This document shows positions 23,279-36,217 of a stretch of 64,000 nt of DNA, in pieces. The stretch spans positions 1 to 64,000 of the forward strand of contig JASANE010011659.1 of the NCBI GenBank assembly GCA_030248225.1, given 5' to 3'. The translations under genes were made by a program, and so were the position numbers. The DNA comes from Trileptium ribeirensis. Its lineage: Eukaryota > Nematoda > Enoplea > Enoplida > Thoracostomopsidae. The notes under the pieces were generated by a model that worked only from the letters and a program-made list of their open reading frames with translations, made no database searches and had not been told where the DNA came from. How positions within the stretch are numbered: position 1 is the first letter of the stretch; each line of letters starts with the position of its first letter.

Positions 23279-23286
23279 CGCACGGG

Positions 23287-24111
23287 CAGTGGCGGACCCA
23301 GGATTTTCTGGTGGGGGGGGATACCAAAAATTTTTGATGTTTGAAATATGTGTTCGGTTGACTCCAGACTTGTAATTGCATCATATTGACGATATATTGC
23401 CTATGAACTCACATAATCAATTTTTCCCTTAAAATAAAATGTATATATACATTTTTATTAAAAATAACATAAAACAAAAATAATGTAGTATATATTCACA
23501 TGTGCAATAAAGCCTACATTAACTTACGAGTGCGATCGTGATGAAACACAGTATTGAAAATGGATAATTAAAATGCGTAACATGGCCATTAGCAGCTCTA
23601 GTTAACACTTTCTTGTCTAGATATTTTTTTACAATGTTACTTTTCCCGCCCTTCGGCTATTTCACTATTTTAACAAGGCAATATTGCTTGAACTCACTTT
23701 AACGAATTGGCACATCTAACACAACGAATTGGCACATTAACACAACAACACTAAATAAGAAATAAAAACAAAAATTAAAACTTTTATCAGACCAGATAAT
23801 TAAAACTATTGTATAAAGCTCAGTTAGATTCGGACTAGTAAATAATCAGATCAAGTCTAAGCGCCGATTTTTCTTTCGAGCAAATCGGTCAACAACAACA
23901 GACAACCTGGAGCGAATGCAACGTGCGCATGTATGTGTATATGCACACGTAAAATCCCTGTGGGTATCAAAAACAAACAAGTTTTATTAAAGTTGAAAAA
24001 CGTTTTTCGTTTTTTTTCGCTCCTTTTTTGTTTTTTGAAGCCAAAAAAATTTTTCCAAAAAATTCTGGTGGGGGGATATATCCCCCCTATCCCCCCCTGG
24101 GTCCGCCCCTG
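23287..24111. mobile_element. Non-autonomous hAT transposon
   Basis: The left end CAGTGGCGGACCCAGG and right end (reverse complement) CAGGGGCGGACCCAGG match at 15 of 16. Identical 8-base target duplications CGCACGGG sit at 23279-23286 and 24112-24119. Both ends have subterminal TTCTGGTGGGGGG. The 825-bp interior is AT-rich with no transposase. Inside, ACGAATTGGCACAT is duplicated at about 23700-23740. The high identity of ends and duplication points to a fairly recent insertion. Confidence 0.95.
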
Positions 24112-24521
24112 CGCACGGGTGCTGCGTTCATGTCAAACATATGACTAAAAAATATCAAGACACCGGATGACCTATTGCTCCACTGTACCGACACTGTAAT
24201 TTCTTGTACAGCGTATATTGTTTTCGTAACATAAATAAATATAATGGGAATGAGACTAGGATTAGTCACTATTACATATCACCAGAAAATGCGTTCCGAA
24301 CGTGAGATAAACTTGTTTTGTTGGTAGTTTTGTTGTTCCATTGGCAAGGAGAACGTATTTTTTCCTATGCAACATGTAATACAGTACGGCTGAAGCTAAA
24401 AATTAAATCCGATGATAGCCTGAATCCAACATATTCTCCAGAATGTTGTGTTTAAAATTTTAAAATATAAAATTATGATTGTTTGCGACGCATTTAATTA
24501 GCAAGTTTTTTCTATAACTTT

Positions 24522-24965
24522 ATGGTTAAGTATAATATATAACATTTTCTGAGCGCATAACGAACGCATCAAACCAATCATTCCGTTTTGTGTTTTCAAT
24601 GTTATTTTATAAGTACCATAAGGAGCTTGAATTGCCACAACTGTGTATTGTGTATTACATGTGTACACATTTGGGTTAAGTATATTTAATATTTTCTCAG
24701 CGCAGAACGAACGCATCAACCAATCATTCCGTTTTGTGTTTTCAATGTTATTTTATAAGTACCATAAGGAGCTTGAATTGCCACAACTGTGTATTGTGTA
24801 TTACATGTGTACACATTTGGGTTAAGTATATTTAATATTTTCTCAGCGCAGAACGAACGCATCAACCAATCATTCCGTTTTGTGTTTTCAATGTTATTTT
24901 ATAAGTACAATAAGGAGCTTGCAATTGCCACAACCGTTTATTATGTATTACATGTGTGGACATAT
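24522..24965. repeat. Three tandem copies of a 146-bp unit
   Basis: A unit containing GTTAAGTATATTTAATATTT, CATTCCGTTTTGTG and ATAAGGAGCTTG recurs with a 146-base period. The middle and outer copies are nearly identical; the first and last are partial or slightly diverged at the edges. Open frames over this block (24643-24825, 24789-25016) are the same shadow frame repeated and not genes. Confidence 0.92.
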
Positions 24966-24969
24966 TATG

Positions 24970-26060
24970 ACAATGTGTTAAAGTTCGAATCTTTACATCG
25001 TATATTTCAAATATAATTTCGTGGCATTGACCGGTGCAGTGGTATTTGCCACTAGTCTAGCATCGCAGGTCGGTCGCCACTTTTGATGGGCGATTTGACG
25101 ACTACGTCCGACACTGGAAACTTAAATTGGACCCATAAATAATTAATATAAAATATGTATTTCATACGTTAATCCATAATAAACAAAAAGTCGCCGTTGG
25201 TTTGAGTATTGAAATTGTACAGCTGAACAGTTGTAAACATACACATGTTCGCGCAAAACATACACATGTACAGCGCAAAACCTGCTCGCGGGCACACTGC
25301 TCGCGATTGAAATATAACCAATTTCTGTTCGCGAAAAGTCAAGTAAAATTAGCCATATTTTTGAAAACGAAAACTTGTCGAATTTGAATCATACCGGTTT
25401 TGTTCTCAAAGACCAAGAACTTAACTATAGGTTTGATTGCTTGCGACGTCACTTTTGCATTAAATATCTTAGTGAACACTGAATAACCAAAATTTAAATG
25501 CTTAGGCATTAGGGAACCGGAATTCTGCAAATTGAAAACACCGAAATTCTGTTCGAGCCCAAGGCATAATTTCTGACACTTGGATTTTATTCTACCAATT
25601 TTCGGTTAATAAAAAACGAATGAAATTTAGCCTTTTTCGGTAAATAGTGTTTGGGATTCGATAAGGGTAATTACAAAATAGGATGATTGGCGGGGTCACC
25701 TTAAGTGTGTTTACACATAAGACAATCCGGAAACAATGTCACAGCCTGACGACTATGACTAACACAAGAAAATCTAGTTTTTGTAATGCAGAACAAGAAA
25801 CCAATCGTGCCACTGTACATCAACAAATAACGGAATTTGTCCAGGATAAACATAATACATAGTTGTAAAATTGTTTGATAGTGCGATATTTACATTATTT
25901 ATGATAATTCATTCCAAAAAACCGGTTAGATCAGCTCTTGGACATATTCAAGCTAATGCCGCGCCGGAACAGTCCTGGATGGGCGGGTCTCGATCAGCAA
26001 TATACAGATTCATGCTGGGTTGCTAACGGGCTTCAGAAATAGCTGATAAACGGAGCTCCT
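24970..26060. other. Unassigned DNA
   Basis: No gene recognised. A short direct duplication (ACATACACATGT followed by GCGCAAAAC) is at about 25237-25282, and CTGCTCGCG occurs twice just after it. Confidence 0.5.
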
Positions 26061-26061
26061 A

Positions 26062-26320
26062 TTGACTCAAGTGCCATCCTACTTACCATCCACCCCTGAA
26101 ACGTAACTCTTTCAGTGTTTCCACTACGAACCCGTGGTTGTTGATAAGAAAAACTGTATTGTAATAACTGCGGAAATTTGCTAAAATAAGTTGACTCAAG
26201 TGCCATCCTTCTTTACCATCCACCCCTGAAACGTAACTCTTTCAGTGTTTCCACTACGAACCCGTGGTTGTTGATAAGAAAAACTGTATTGTAATAACTG
26301 CGGAAATTTGCTAAAATAAG
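26062..26320. repeat. Tandem duplication of a 129-bp segment
   Basis: TTGACTCAAGTGCCATCC at 26062 recurs at 26191, and the whole 129-base segment is repeated with only a few differences around CTACTTACC against CTTCTTTACC. It is a young two-copy duplication. Confidence 0.95.
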
Positions 26321-26759
26321 TTTAGATAATTATCAAGTGGAGAACAAAAGGTTTCAGATAAAACTGGTCGCTGGATAGTGTTGTAGTGACGTAAGGCATA
26401 GGCCAATCAGATTTGATGGTTGTTTTTGTCTCATGCGGGTTTCAAAATTTACAAGAAGTTTAGACGAACTGAAAAACTCTTCCTTCTTTCTATCTGAAGA
26501 CTCTGCTTTCACATGCTACGGAAGATGACGCGGGCAACTTCGGTGGACGCTGGTGCATCCGGACCGGCCGGCCACTATTTCAGTGGCCTGCGCTCTAAAC
26601 TTAGAACAAGCAGAATAAATCAAATATATATAATTTAAATGTTACACTTATACTTTCTTAATTTCTTCTGTTCAAGTGGTACGCTTGTTTCATGACACAC
26701 CAATAGCATAATGCTTTGGAACAGTCATTTTAAAGCACATGTGACAGTTTATTTACGAG

Positions 26760-26900
26760 CTTCAACCCTTAAACACCCGAGCTAGTTTGTGTATTCTGCA
26801 ATGTTTGACAAACTCAAGCCGGGAACGCGGATCGCGCCAAGATCGAATTGGTGAGAATGAAGCATGCAAACCGCTGATCTGGCAGCAATTGCAAAGTTAC
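26760..26900 (-). mobile_element. tRNA-derived short element, second copy
   Basis: Read on the minus strand this matches the core of the element at 13393-13657: CAGATCAGCGGTTTGCATG, a B-box region with AATTCGATCTTGGCGCG, then GAGTTTGTCAAACATTGCA and a TCGGGTGTTTAAGGGTT tail. A and B boxes are degraded. No flanking TTAA pair could be read. Confidence 0.75.
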
Positions 26901-28870
26901 TTGGCCAAACTAACCCTGAGGGACAAAGCGTAATGCATGCCATGCCGTTTTCCATATAATAAGCCTGAGCCTTAGCCTAGGTTTACATTTCTTATGAGAC
27001 ATGCACTAAGCCTCAGCCTAACTCGGGGTCTCCAGACCCCTGAACTCTCGCTCTAAGCTGTTCTTTTTTCTAACGATATAATGTCTCGAGCATCAGGGTT
27101 ACCTGGGTCAGTTACTTAAAGGAACCTCGCAAAGTGATCGCACAGCAGCAGCCCGCGCGGGGTGGCAAATTAATATTTGTACGAACCGATTTGTTTCGGT
27201 TACATGAGTAATTAGAACCAAAGGTGTACATATTTTCGTAATCCATATATGCTTTAAAAACGTAACAAATCGGTAAATACGATGTCACAGCGATAAAACC
27301 CAATTCTGGGTTCATTTTACCCTAATAATATAATCAATGGCAGGCTTAATTGAGGTACCCAGTAGAACAGCTGTTCTATAACATAACTGCTTTAGAAAAA
27401 AATATGAATCACCTATAATATCACTAATAACATTTCGCGACATTATCTACTATATACAGAGGCTCCTCGGTCAGGAAAATCCGAAATACCATGAAAATTA
27501 GATTTTAATTATCAATAAAATGAAAGTATTATTTGGAAAAGTAACAAAAAGGCTAAAACAAAATGGATATTCTTACATGAAGGATTATGTGTTTGCTACA
27601 AATTACCTTATTATGGGTTATTTATATCTGTGCAAAGCTATTAATTTAATTAAAAAAATATGTATTTTTGCGAATTTTGAACAGTGCAGCAGTGTTGGGA
27701 ATACAAGAATAGTATTTATTTTCCAAGTACAAATATCGAGTATATAAAAATTGCTCTTACACGACAAAACGGATACTCAATAAAATATATATTACGATAT
27801 CTGTTTTAGAACCGATGTCTACATATTCTTTACTATTTACCACACTTTTCACACGTCAAATTTACAATTACATGAAACGAAATAACACGACATGAGTATT
27901 GTCGGTAAGCTCAAAATATTTGTGACTAATCTTCTGTGTCAACTAAATGGCAACAACTAAATAAGCTAAGCAGGTTTTATCTGAATCTTACTTTTTTCGG
28001 ATGCTCTACCAAATTTCATTCCGTTCTAGTATATATTCGTCTTAGTTCTAGAACTCATCTACGGTTGTTACCTAAAATCGGATAAACTATTGTCTCACTA
28101 CCACTATTTGGTAATATTACGAGACAGCCAGCATTAAATTTTTACATCCCAAATATTTTCTGTAGCTTTTCAAATATCCTGTTATGGTTCGTTTGTCGAC
28201 AATTGACGCTAATATGTCTGTATTTGTTAATAGTAGGAACCAGGAAACTTGTAATCTGATATGTCGGACAAAACCCTTTGCAGTTCCATGCGCTCGACGA
28301 AGACATCTCTTTGCTATTTGGATTTGTTGTACAATTAAATCTCCACTTTAAAATAAAAATAGTTATTCATCAGACCTCTGGTTTCCGCTATGACTAAATG
28401 GTTCTAAATCCTGTGTTTCAAATTCAATATTCCGATAGTGCCGCTGCATTTCATTCTCACTCAGATCCAAGTTTAACTGTCAATATATTTAAAGTATTTG
28501 TTCATGTTTTACTTTGAATAAGGTTTTATAACAATTAATGTTATATATATTATGTATAAACTATTACAGCCTGGAAGTCAGATATATATAACGAAGAGAT
28601 AATTAATTTATTAGTATCTCGCAAACGAGAGTGAAACGAACCAAGCGTGGTTTCAACATTTTTGTATGTGTATATTTAGTATTTATTAATACAATTAAGT
28701 CTAAAACGTCATACAAATTTGAATTGAATATCTGTAAGAATACGTATAAAATATTGAACAAAATTGGAACATTTTTAATTTTTTTCGTATCCTTACATCA
28801 TTAATATCAAGAGTTCATGATGAACCATTGAAGAACAGCGTGAATCTCATGCCACAATACATTATATACA
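26901..28870. other. Unassigned DNA
   Basis: No gene recognised on either strand. The 75-residue frame at 27520-27747 and its neighbours show no family resemblance. AT content is very high from about 27330. Confidence 0.5.
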
Positions 28871-29192
28871 CTGTGGGATGACATGGCTCATTTTTCTATT
28901 AGCTGTCTCACTCTTCGAAAGAGAGGAACATATTTCCCACTTTTGTATTGTTCCCACCCCCAACTTTGCCAAGTCTTTCCAACTTTTGTTAAAAATTTTG
29001 GAAAAAATTTTATTTTTTGGTTCGAACTTGGAAACAAAGTTGGGGACGGACACAATCAAAGTTAGGAGGGGGACAGAACATAAGTTTTAAAGACAAAACA
29101 ACACTTGGAGACGGAACAAAAGTGGAAACCCCCAACCCCTAGCACCGAAATGTAAGACAAGTAATGGAAAAATGTGCCACGTCATCCCACAG
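28871..29192. mobile_element. TIR miniature transposon (MITE), family not assigned
   Basis: The left 41 bases (CTGTGGGATGAC-TGGC and on) match the reverse complement of the right 41 bases at about 35 of 41 positions. The 322-bp body has no coding capacity; it contains GTTGGGGACGG and CCCCCAACTTTG in inverted sense, so the whole could fold. Flanks are TATACA on the left and CATGTATA on the right, which suggests a TA-type target but gives no clear duplication. Confidence 0.85.
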
Positions 29193-30253
29193 CATGTATA
29201 TTGTAGTGCGGCCTGAGCGTCACACTGTTCTTCAATTGCTAATCATGATTTTTCTTGATTATATTCAGTAACCACTCCGAACGAACAGACAGGTACAATA
29301 GCTGGTCGCCTTAGCCGCGTCAGAACGATGACTTCGGTTCAATTGTTAAGTTCGATAATTACATTTGACACATTCTAAGTTAATTTAAAAATTCACTTTG
29401 TTAGACTTTAGTCTAACGATATAAACATATAATTGTGAGGAGGTCATGCGCAATCAAAAATTTTCCGCGTTCAGATTAAAACTTTTCCGCTAAAATTGCA
29501 TTAAAATTTTAATACCATTAATATCGACTCCCGTCACCGACGTATTAGGTAAGATTTTTATGCCTTTACTAATAGAGTTTAATTGTATTAAAAATGAATT
29601 ATTAAAAATTTTTAATTCTAAGAAGTATTAATATAATCACTATACAACATTTTTGCTGTAACATCATATTGAAATAATCATAGTAATGCATATAAAACTA
29701 ATATATTGAATTTTTAAGTCTCTAGAAAGCATAAAATCTAGAGCTTCAGCTAATGGTTAGTTTTATGCACCGTCAGAGCCGATTAATGTTTTGTGTAATG
29801 TTGTTTAGACAACATATTGGATACCCAGATCTGTAAAGCTGCGCGCAACACCGTCGGAAAAACTCAGGGTTTAGTCTTAGTTGATGCTAAAATCATTCCG
29901 CAAAGTGGTGCAAAATCATATATGGTTCACTTGTGTATCTTCTAGCACAATGTAGTGGCGAAAGTTTATTGTTAATATACAGACAGGTATGGAATTCAAC
30001 ATCATAATTATATATATATTATTTTGGTGCAAGTTGATTCTTAAGCTTGAACGCTTTAACGCTCGATCTCTGTTATTATATCGCGGCTGCATGTGTGCTG
30101 TACCTAAAATAAATTGTAATTGTACGTCGTTTTTCCACACTTTTATACTTTTATTCGTTCTTGCTTTTCATTTGCATCATTTACAATAAGATGCGTGCGC
30201 ATGGTCCTAATTAATGTCACGCGTTCAAATGGGCTAGCTACTATGTTACGCAT
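29193..30253. other. Unassigned AT-rich DNA
   Basis: No gene or repeat recognised. A 74-residue minus and a 66-residue plus open frame overlap at 29916-30189 with no recognisable motifs. Confidence 0.5.
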
Positions 30254-30330
30254 ACAGTCCAGCTCGACTATTTAAATTTTGAATAGCCTAGCTAGGCTAT
30301 GCATTTGTGTCGAGTTTCGAGCCGGACTGT
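30254..30330. repeat. 77-bp foldback
   Basis: ACAGTCCAGCTCGA at the left matches the reverse complement of the right end at 13 of 14. Inside is the palindrome TAGCCTAGCTAGGCTA at about 30284-30299. Related TAGCTAAGCT words recur at about 30595-30670. Confidence 0.7.
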
Positions 30331-30679
30331 GCTTTTGTCACGAGGCGTTCAGCTGAGCCATATAACTTTAGCCAGACACTATTTAGTCCGCGAACAGTCC
30401 GTTTTACATACGTATCTAAATAATGCTCCAAAATCGGAATACAACTTAAAACGTTAATTGTATATATTAAAACAAAAATATAACTTACGATTAGTGTGAA
30501 AATACTATAGAACAAAATGCTATTACACTAATCACATTACTAAATAAAATTTCTCAATTGACAGTTCAGCCGGGCGCTCCGTTTGTGACGAGAGCCTAGC
30601 TAAGCTCTCTGTTTGTCACAATAAGACTAGCTAAGCTATAAAAATGTACCATAGTAGTCCAGCTAAGCTATAGTTCACC

Positions 30680-31955
30680 CGAACTTGTTGACTTGGACGC
30701 GTGACATAATTAGACCCTGGCGCACGCATCTTATCGTAAATGATGCAAAATACCGCAACAAAACTTTTCCCTGACATCATTGGCATTTCAAAGTTTACTA
30801 TAATGCTAAAATGTAAAAACTTATCGTTTGTATAGCCGTTATACTGCATGTGGAAGCACCTTTCCAACACTCTACGCTATTTCTACCATACAATGCACTG
30901 GGATTGGAGGCGGAATGCAACGACTTATAAACGAATGCGTGATATTTCAAGACCTAAAAGGAGCAATAAAAATTTAATCCACCATCAGCAAACATTTCAG
31001 CGCTTTGCAAGAAAAATTCAAAGAAATCTTTTTTAAAAAAAATTGTTTAGTTTTGCAAAGGTCCACAGTAGCCGAAAAGCTTCCCAACCCGCCGGTGGCG
31101 AGCCTACCGACAGAACCTCCGGTCGGTATGGAATACTAGTACAAAGTAACTAGATAGAAATAATTGAGAAAGCATTTTTCAAACTTATACTGTTGAGCTA
31201 TTCATAATTGAATGCCTTTACGCAGGAAACGCACTCCCGTCTTCACAATTGAAAACAACATGATTAGCACACGTCTTACAACAAAATGTAGCAGCAAATT
31301 ATCCATAAGAGATAAGGGCAAGATGTCTTCTTATAACAATCATCGAAACTCCAAACCTCTAGATTTAATGAATGCATCACAAAATGTAGTCATTCTTTTC
31401 CCTGTGGCAGTAATAATCCCGGAAAACAAAAGCTAAATTATACTAAATTGTATTATCATGGTCAAGATGCGAGGAAATGGCGTTTAACCTTACTTTGAAA
31501 AACCCACATTTTAGTTTATTTTAGATAACAAAAACAATATAAAATAAACAAATACATTTAAACGTAATATATTTTAGTCCATAATTCAAATATAATAGAA
31601 AATAACAGTTATCAGAGCTAATAATTAGGTGGGGCCTCAAATGGCCGATCGTACAACATATATATTTAGCGGCCCTTGCAATATCTCAACTTAACTTAGA
31701 GATGATATATTAAGCCGAACCACCGCCAAATCTCTAGCCATTACAACATAAACTGGTAGTACATTACATTTTGGTACAACTGGCTCTTAAAAGTGCAACG
31801 ATAGATCAGGAGTTTTAACAGGCGGTATTTCAATTAAGCAAAAAGCGAAATAAATCGTCAGTACGTAACCCAACCAGTCCATTAACATTTTTTATAAACC
31901 TATGTTAAATTTAATATATTAAGTTCTTCATATCCAGTTTTTCCATTTATTGTTC
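30680..31955. other. Unassigned DNA
   Basis: No gene recognised. A small hairpin (TACCGAC paired with GTCGGTA) is at about 31106-31129 in a locally GC-rich patch. A 74-residue frame at 31212-31436 is unmatched. Confidence 0.45.
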
Positions 31956-31959
31956 ATAA

Positions 31960-33145
31960 GATGATTTTTAAAATCCGGGAAGACGCCCTGTAAACAGGCG
32001 CTGAAAACTCTCAACCAACAATATCTTTAAACAATTATGGCGACCATGCTTCACAACAATATATTAATTGTGGTTTATCATATGTCTTATAAATTCCGAG
32101 AAGAAATTTTATATCTCCAGATAAAATTTAGCGTTTAATTAGATTAACCTTTTTAAAAGAACATATTGTCATTGAAAAGCAATCATCAGAGAATTTTGAT
32201 TTATTTGAAAGCAGAATACCTACAAAATACCTATAGCGACACAATGAAACGTAATATCAGATACAAATTTAGTCGGTACATGTAAATTTTGAAGTGGGCG
32301 AGCATCATGCTGAATATAAATGCTGTGAAAATAACTATTAAAAATTTGAACTTTAATAGTTCGATCAGTAAATGGCTTACAAAGGTCTAATAACACTGGT
32401 ACTGTACCTTTCGAATAAAATTTAGATTTCACATAATGAATGAATTTGGCTGAGCTACCTGAATCCAAAATTGTACTTTCAAATTCCATAATATCTCTCT
32501 TTTCATTCGTGTTACCTCAGGTCCATTTTTGCAAGCTAATATATTTTTACATCATTTTTCCCCTTTTAAATATTCTTTAAAGCTTAAGATATGTTTTTGT
32601 GTTTTTGTAGTGTCTCTGCAGCATTTAAAATTATTATAACGCTTAGTATCAATACGAACAAATTTATCAATAAGTCAATTCAATTCGCGAATCAATACGC
32701 TTAACGCAATATTCTGGCCTGATAAACCATTTTTAAACTTGCTTTCCCAGTCAACTGAGCTTTTAAGCATTATTTCATTCTAATAAAATTAGCTTTGGTA
32801 AAATTTAGACACATACTAGTTCTTATTGTTTTATACTGCTAATAAAAGGACCTATATAAAATTCAATTTTTCGCGAATTAACACTTGCTGCACAATATCA
32901 GCATTACCAAAAAATCAGATCCGGGATTCTAACTGAAATGTGCGTTGGCTCTTGAAGTAAATGAGTAAAACCAAATTCTAACTGTCGAATATAAATTTTG
33001 TTCGGGTACAAAAGTTATATTTGACGATTCCCAGTTTATACTACGACAGTTAAAATCACGAACTAAGATTATATCATGTCTGCAAGAGTTTTGTTTAAAA
33101 ATTTTGTGGAATAGTGGAAGGAGTCGGTCATACTCGTGTATTTTC
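31960..33145 (-). pseudogene. Decayed CR1/jockey-like LINE ORF2
   Basis: Reading the minus strand from 33145, fragments of one protein appear in order across several frames: HEYDRLLPLFHKIF, then DIILVRDFNCRSINWES (endonuclease GDFN-INW motif, about 33076-33025, with Gly changed to Arg), then GFTHLL-EPTHIS and PDLIF (about 32975-32900), then SVDWESKFK (about 32755), and an open 89-residue frame (32489-32220) with SGSSAKFIHYVKSKF and VQIFNSYFHSIY, which leads into the RT domain. Past 32220 the catalytic RT core (FADD region) is missing; IYKTYDKPQLIYCCEAWSP and ESFQRLFT from the RT C-terminal side reappear at about 32092-31985. Stops and frameshifts are frequent. It is clearly dead. Confidence 0.85.
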
Positions 33146-33149
33146 CCTT

Positions 33150-34690
33150 CTCTGATAAGAAGGTCATTTTTATTCTATTTCCACGGATTCCATGGGGTAC
33201 CACCCAATGTTCTGACAGGTTTCAGCTACTACCCAAAGGTTTCTTACGAGATGCCACCTGCCAGGACGCCCGCTGCCAATGGGATAAAAGCAATAATTAC
33301 AATTACCGGTGACAGGTAATTTTGTTCCTGTATTATTGACTGTTGGTCCTTCACAGTTGTTATTCCCTCGAGAAAATTTCAATTAAGTAGCCGATAACTT
33401 CCGCGAACCTCAAGGTTCATTCTCCTGACATCATTGGGGCTAAGTATAGTCCGAAAAATTACCACGTAAGCATATTTGATAAGGTAAAGTGCATAACTGT
33501 GATCAACTCGCATACACTTCTATAAAATTTGTAATAATTTCGATATTAGTAATCATGCTCGGGTATGAAAATAATATTTACTAGGCAAGAAAATGACAAG
33601 CTAAATGTTGTGCTGGTTGGCAACATGTTTATCTAAATTTCAGTAAACGCCGTTCTTTTAAATCGGGCTAAGTCAAAATATTCAATCAAATCTTTTTCTA
33701 AATATTGGCCTCAATTCAATCAACCATATTAATGATTTAGGCGAGATTATATGCAATGAAAATGCAGATATGACGTATATAATGGTAAACTTTTATGGCA
33801 TATAATCGAAGCAGATTAATTATTACCTAAGGGTTTGTTTTATCCGAGTCACGTGCTGACCGGCCAGACAGTTATTGTCTTTCTTATATTAGAATTGACG
33901 CTTGAAATTTGTTAATCAGCCTTGTGAGGCAGAAGCTAGAATTAACTGGACATTGTGAAGCACGAAGATTTGATGGAAATAGCTGTCAGCTAAACATATC
34001 AACCACCATACAATAATTTAGAGCATATATATTTATATTCCGATTAAATTGCAAACTTACGGGATGAACAGAGGCTTTCTTTTAAATATAGGTATATGTT
34101 TAACTATTAAAACTTTATACTAAAGCCTGTAATTATTAAGGACGTTTAGAGTTTTTCAAAGGTTTAATATGAAATATTTTCTAAAACTCCTTACTGCGTG
34201 GAAAAGTTTGAATTAAAAAACAATCTGGGAACCGAATTCATAATTGTCTGGAATTGTCATACACATTCTGCTGAAAATTTCCAAAATATAGCTTTAGTTG
34301 TCTTTATTTAGCTAGTATTTTAGTCATTTCATGAATTTACCAGGCAAAAGCTGCATCAGACATCAGTAAATGAACGCATATTTTACTGCTTAGCACTTTG
34401 ATGCCATCACCAAACAACGATCAGTTGAATGATCGTGAAACGTGGATAGTCATTTAGTTCCAGACCAACTGCAATGAAGAAACCTAGGAAGTTGGGTTTC
34501 TTAATTTATGGAAGTTTCAGAAATTTTATCAGATTTAGTTACTTAACTAGTTTTGATCCATTTACATTATGATTTACGTGTGAGTTTGCTAATGTTATTC
34601 AAGTTGAGGGACGCAAGCTATATGCAACCCCTGTCAACGACGATATCTTACGCTTCAGCCTGAACCTTAGTATAAGCAAGTCCCTATGAA
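33150..34690. other. Unassigned DNA
   Basis: No gene recognised. The 70-71 residue frames at 33104-33382 on both strands overlap the LINE boundary and match nothing. The rest is AT-rich without clear repeats. Confidence 0.5.
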
Positions 34691-34730
34691 ACAAAAAACA
34701 CAACACACACACCCTAACCCCCATACAGAA

Positions 34731-35260
<530 letters not shown>

Positions 35261-36136
35261 AGTTTATTAAGAATTTACATATGCATGAATACTAAGTTTA
35301 AGACAAAGCTAGAATGACACTAAGCAGTAAGCATCGCACTAAGCTGTTCTTTTTATATTCATATATAACGCTAGACCCCTCAGCTTGACTTGGCCTTGAA
35401 AATATACTCAGGTACGAATAACTTTTGTCCAATGGATCTGATTTCAGCTTCTCATAGGCGTATAGACATCTCAGTATCTGTAGCTAACAAATAGAAAGTT
35501 TTGAACAACCCATTTTCATACCATAATGATCAATTTTGAGTTATCGTCAATTACAATGTGTTTTAAACGAATGGTTTAAAATATTTTAGCAAAATATAAT
35601 GACTACTAACAAAACAAGGTGGCCCAGGTAAAGTCTATAGAACAGTATGACTTTCCCCATATAACAATGTAGGCGCGTTAGGCATGACGCGATCCATTTC
35701 AGCTTTACCCCTCGCTCGGTTTTTACGGAGAGCAACTCCTCGCTTTGGGATGGATCATGGCTTCACGGATAAAACGGTGTTTCGATACTCCCCCAGTATT
35801 TTGGAGAGAGTATGTATACCCAGTTAAAAACTGGGATTGATCGGAACAATTCTTATCTACTATACCATGACCCCTCCATTAAACGGGGAAGAGTAACGTC
35901 GGAATTCATCACATCATATCCAATTCGCTTACATAATATTTGCAGGAAGTGACATACCCGTCTCTTGAATTTATCGAGAAGGCTTGCTCTTGAGGTACCT
36001 TGCTTGGGATATTGATATTACTTCTCGTCCGTCAGAAGCAAAGTCCATTAAAAGTCGGCAGCCTGATAAATAGTTCCCGTGCATTGAGTAATCAAGTAGC
36101 AGGTCGCACCCGGTTTGGGTTTACAACAATTCCTTT
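35261..36136. other. Structured-looking spacer beside LSU rRNA piece
   Basis: No protein gene recognised. About 35640-36136 is richer in GC than its surroundings and holds several potential stems, for example CCCAGTT-AAA-AACTGGG at 35819-35835. I could not align it to known large-subunit rRNA beyond the 102 bases to its right. Confidence 0.4.
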
Positions 36137-36185
36137 GCTCAACAGGTCTTCTTTCCCCGCCGACTTCGCGGTGCCCGTTCCCACC

Positions 36186-36217
<32 letters not shown>

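Noticed and set aside
33104..33382. Cys-rich 70-residue protein on the minus strand
   Set aside because: Overlaps an equally long plus-strand frame and the edge of the LINE relic; no motif.
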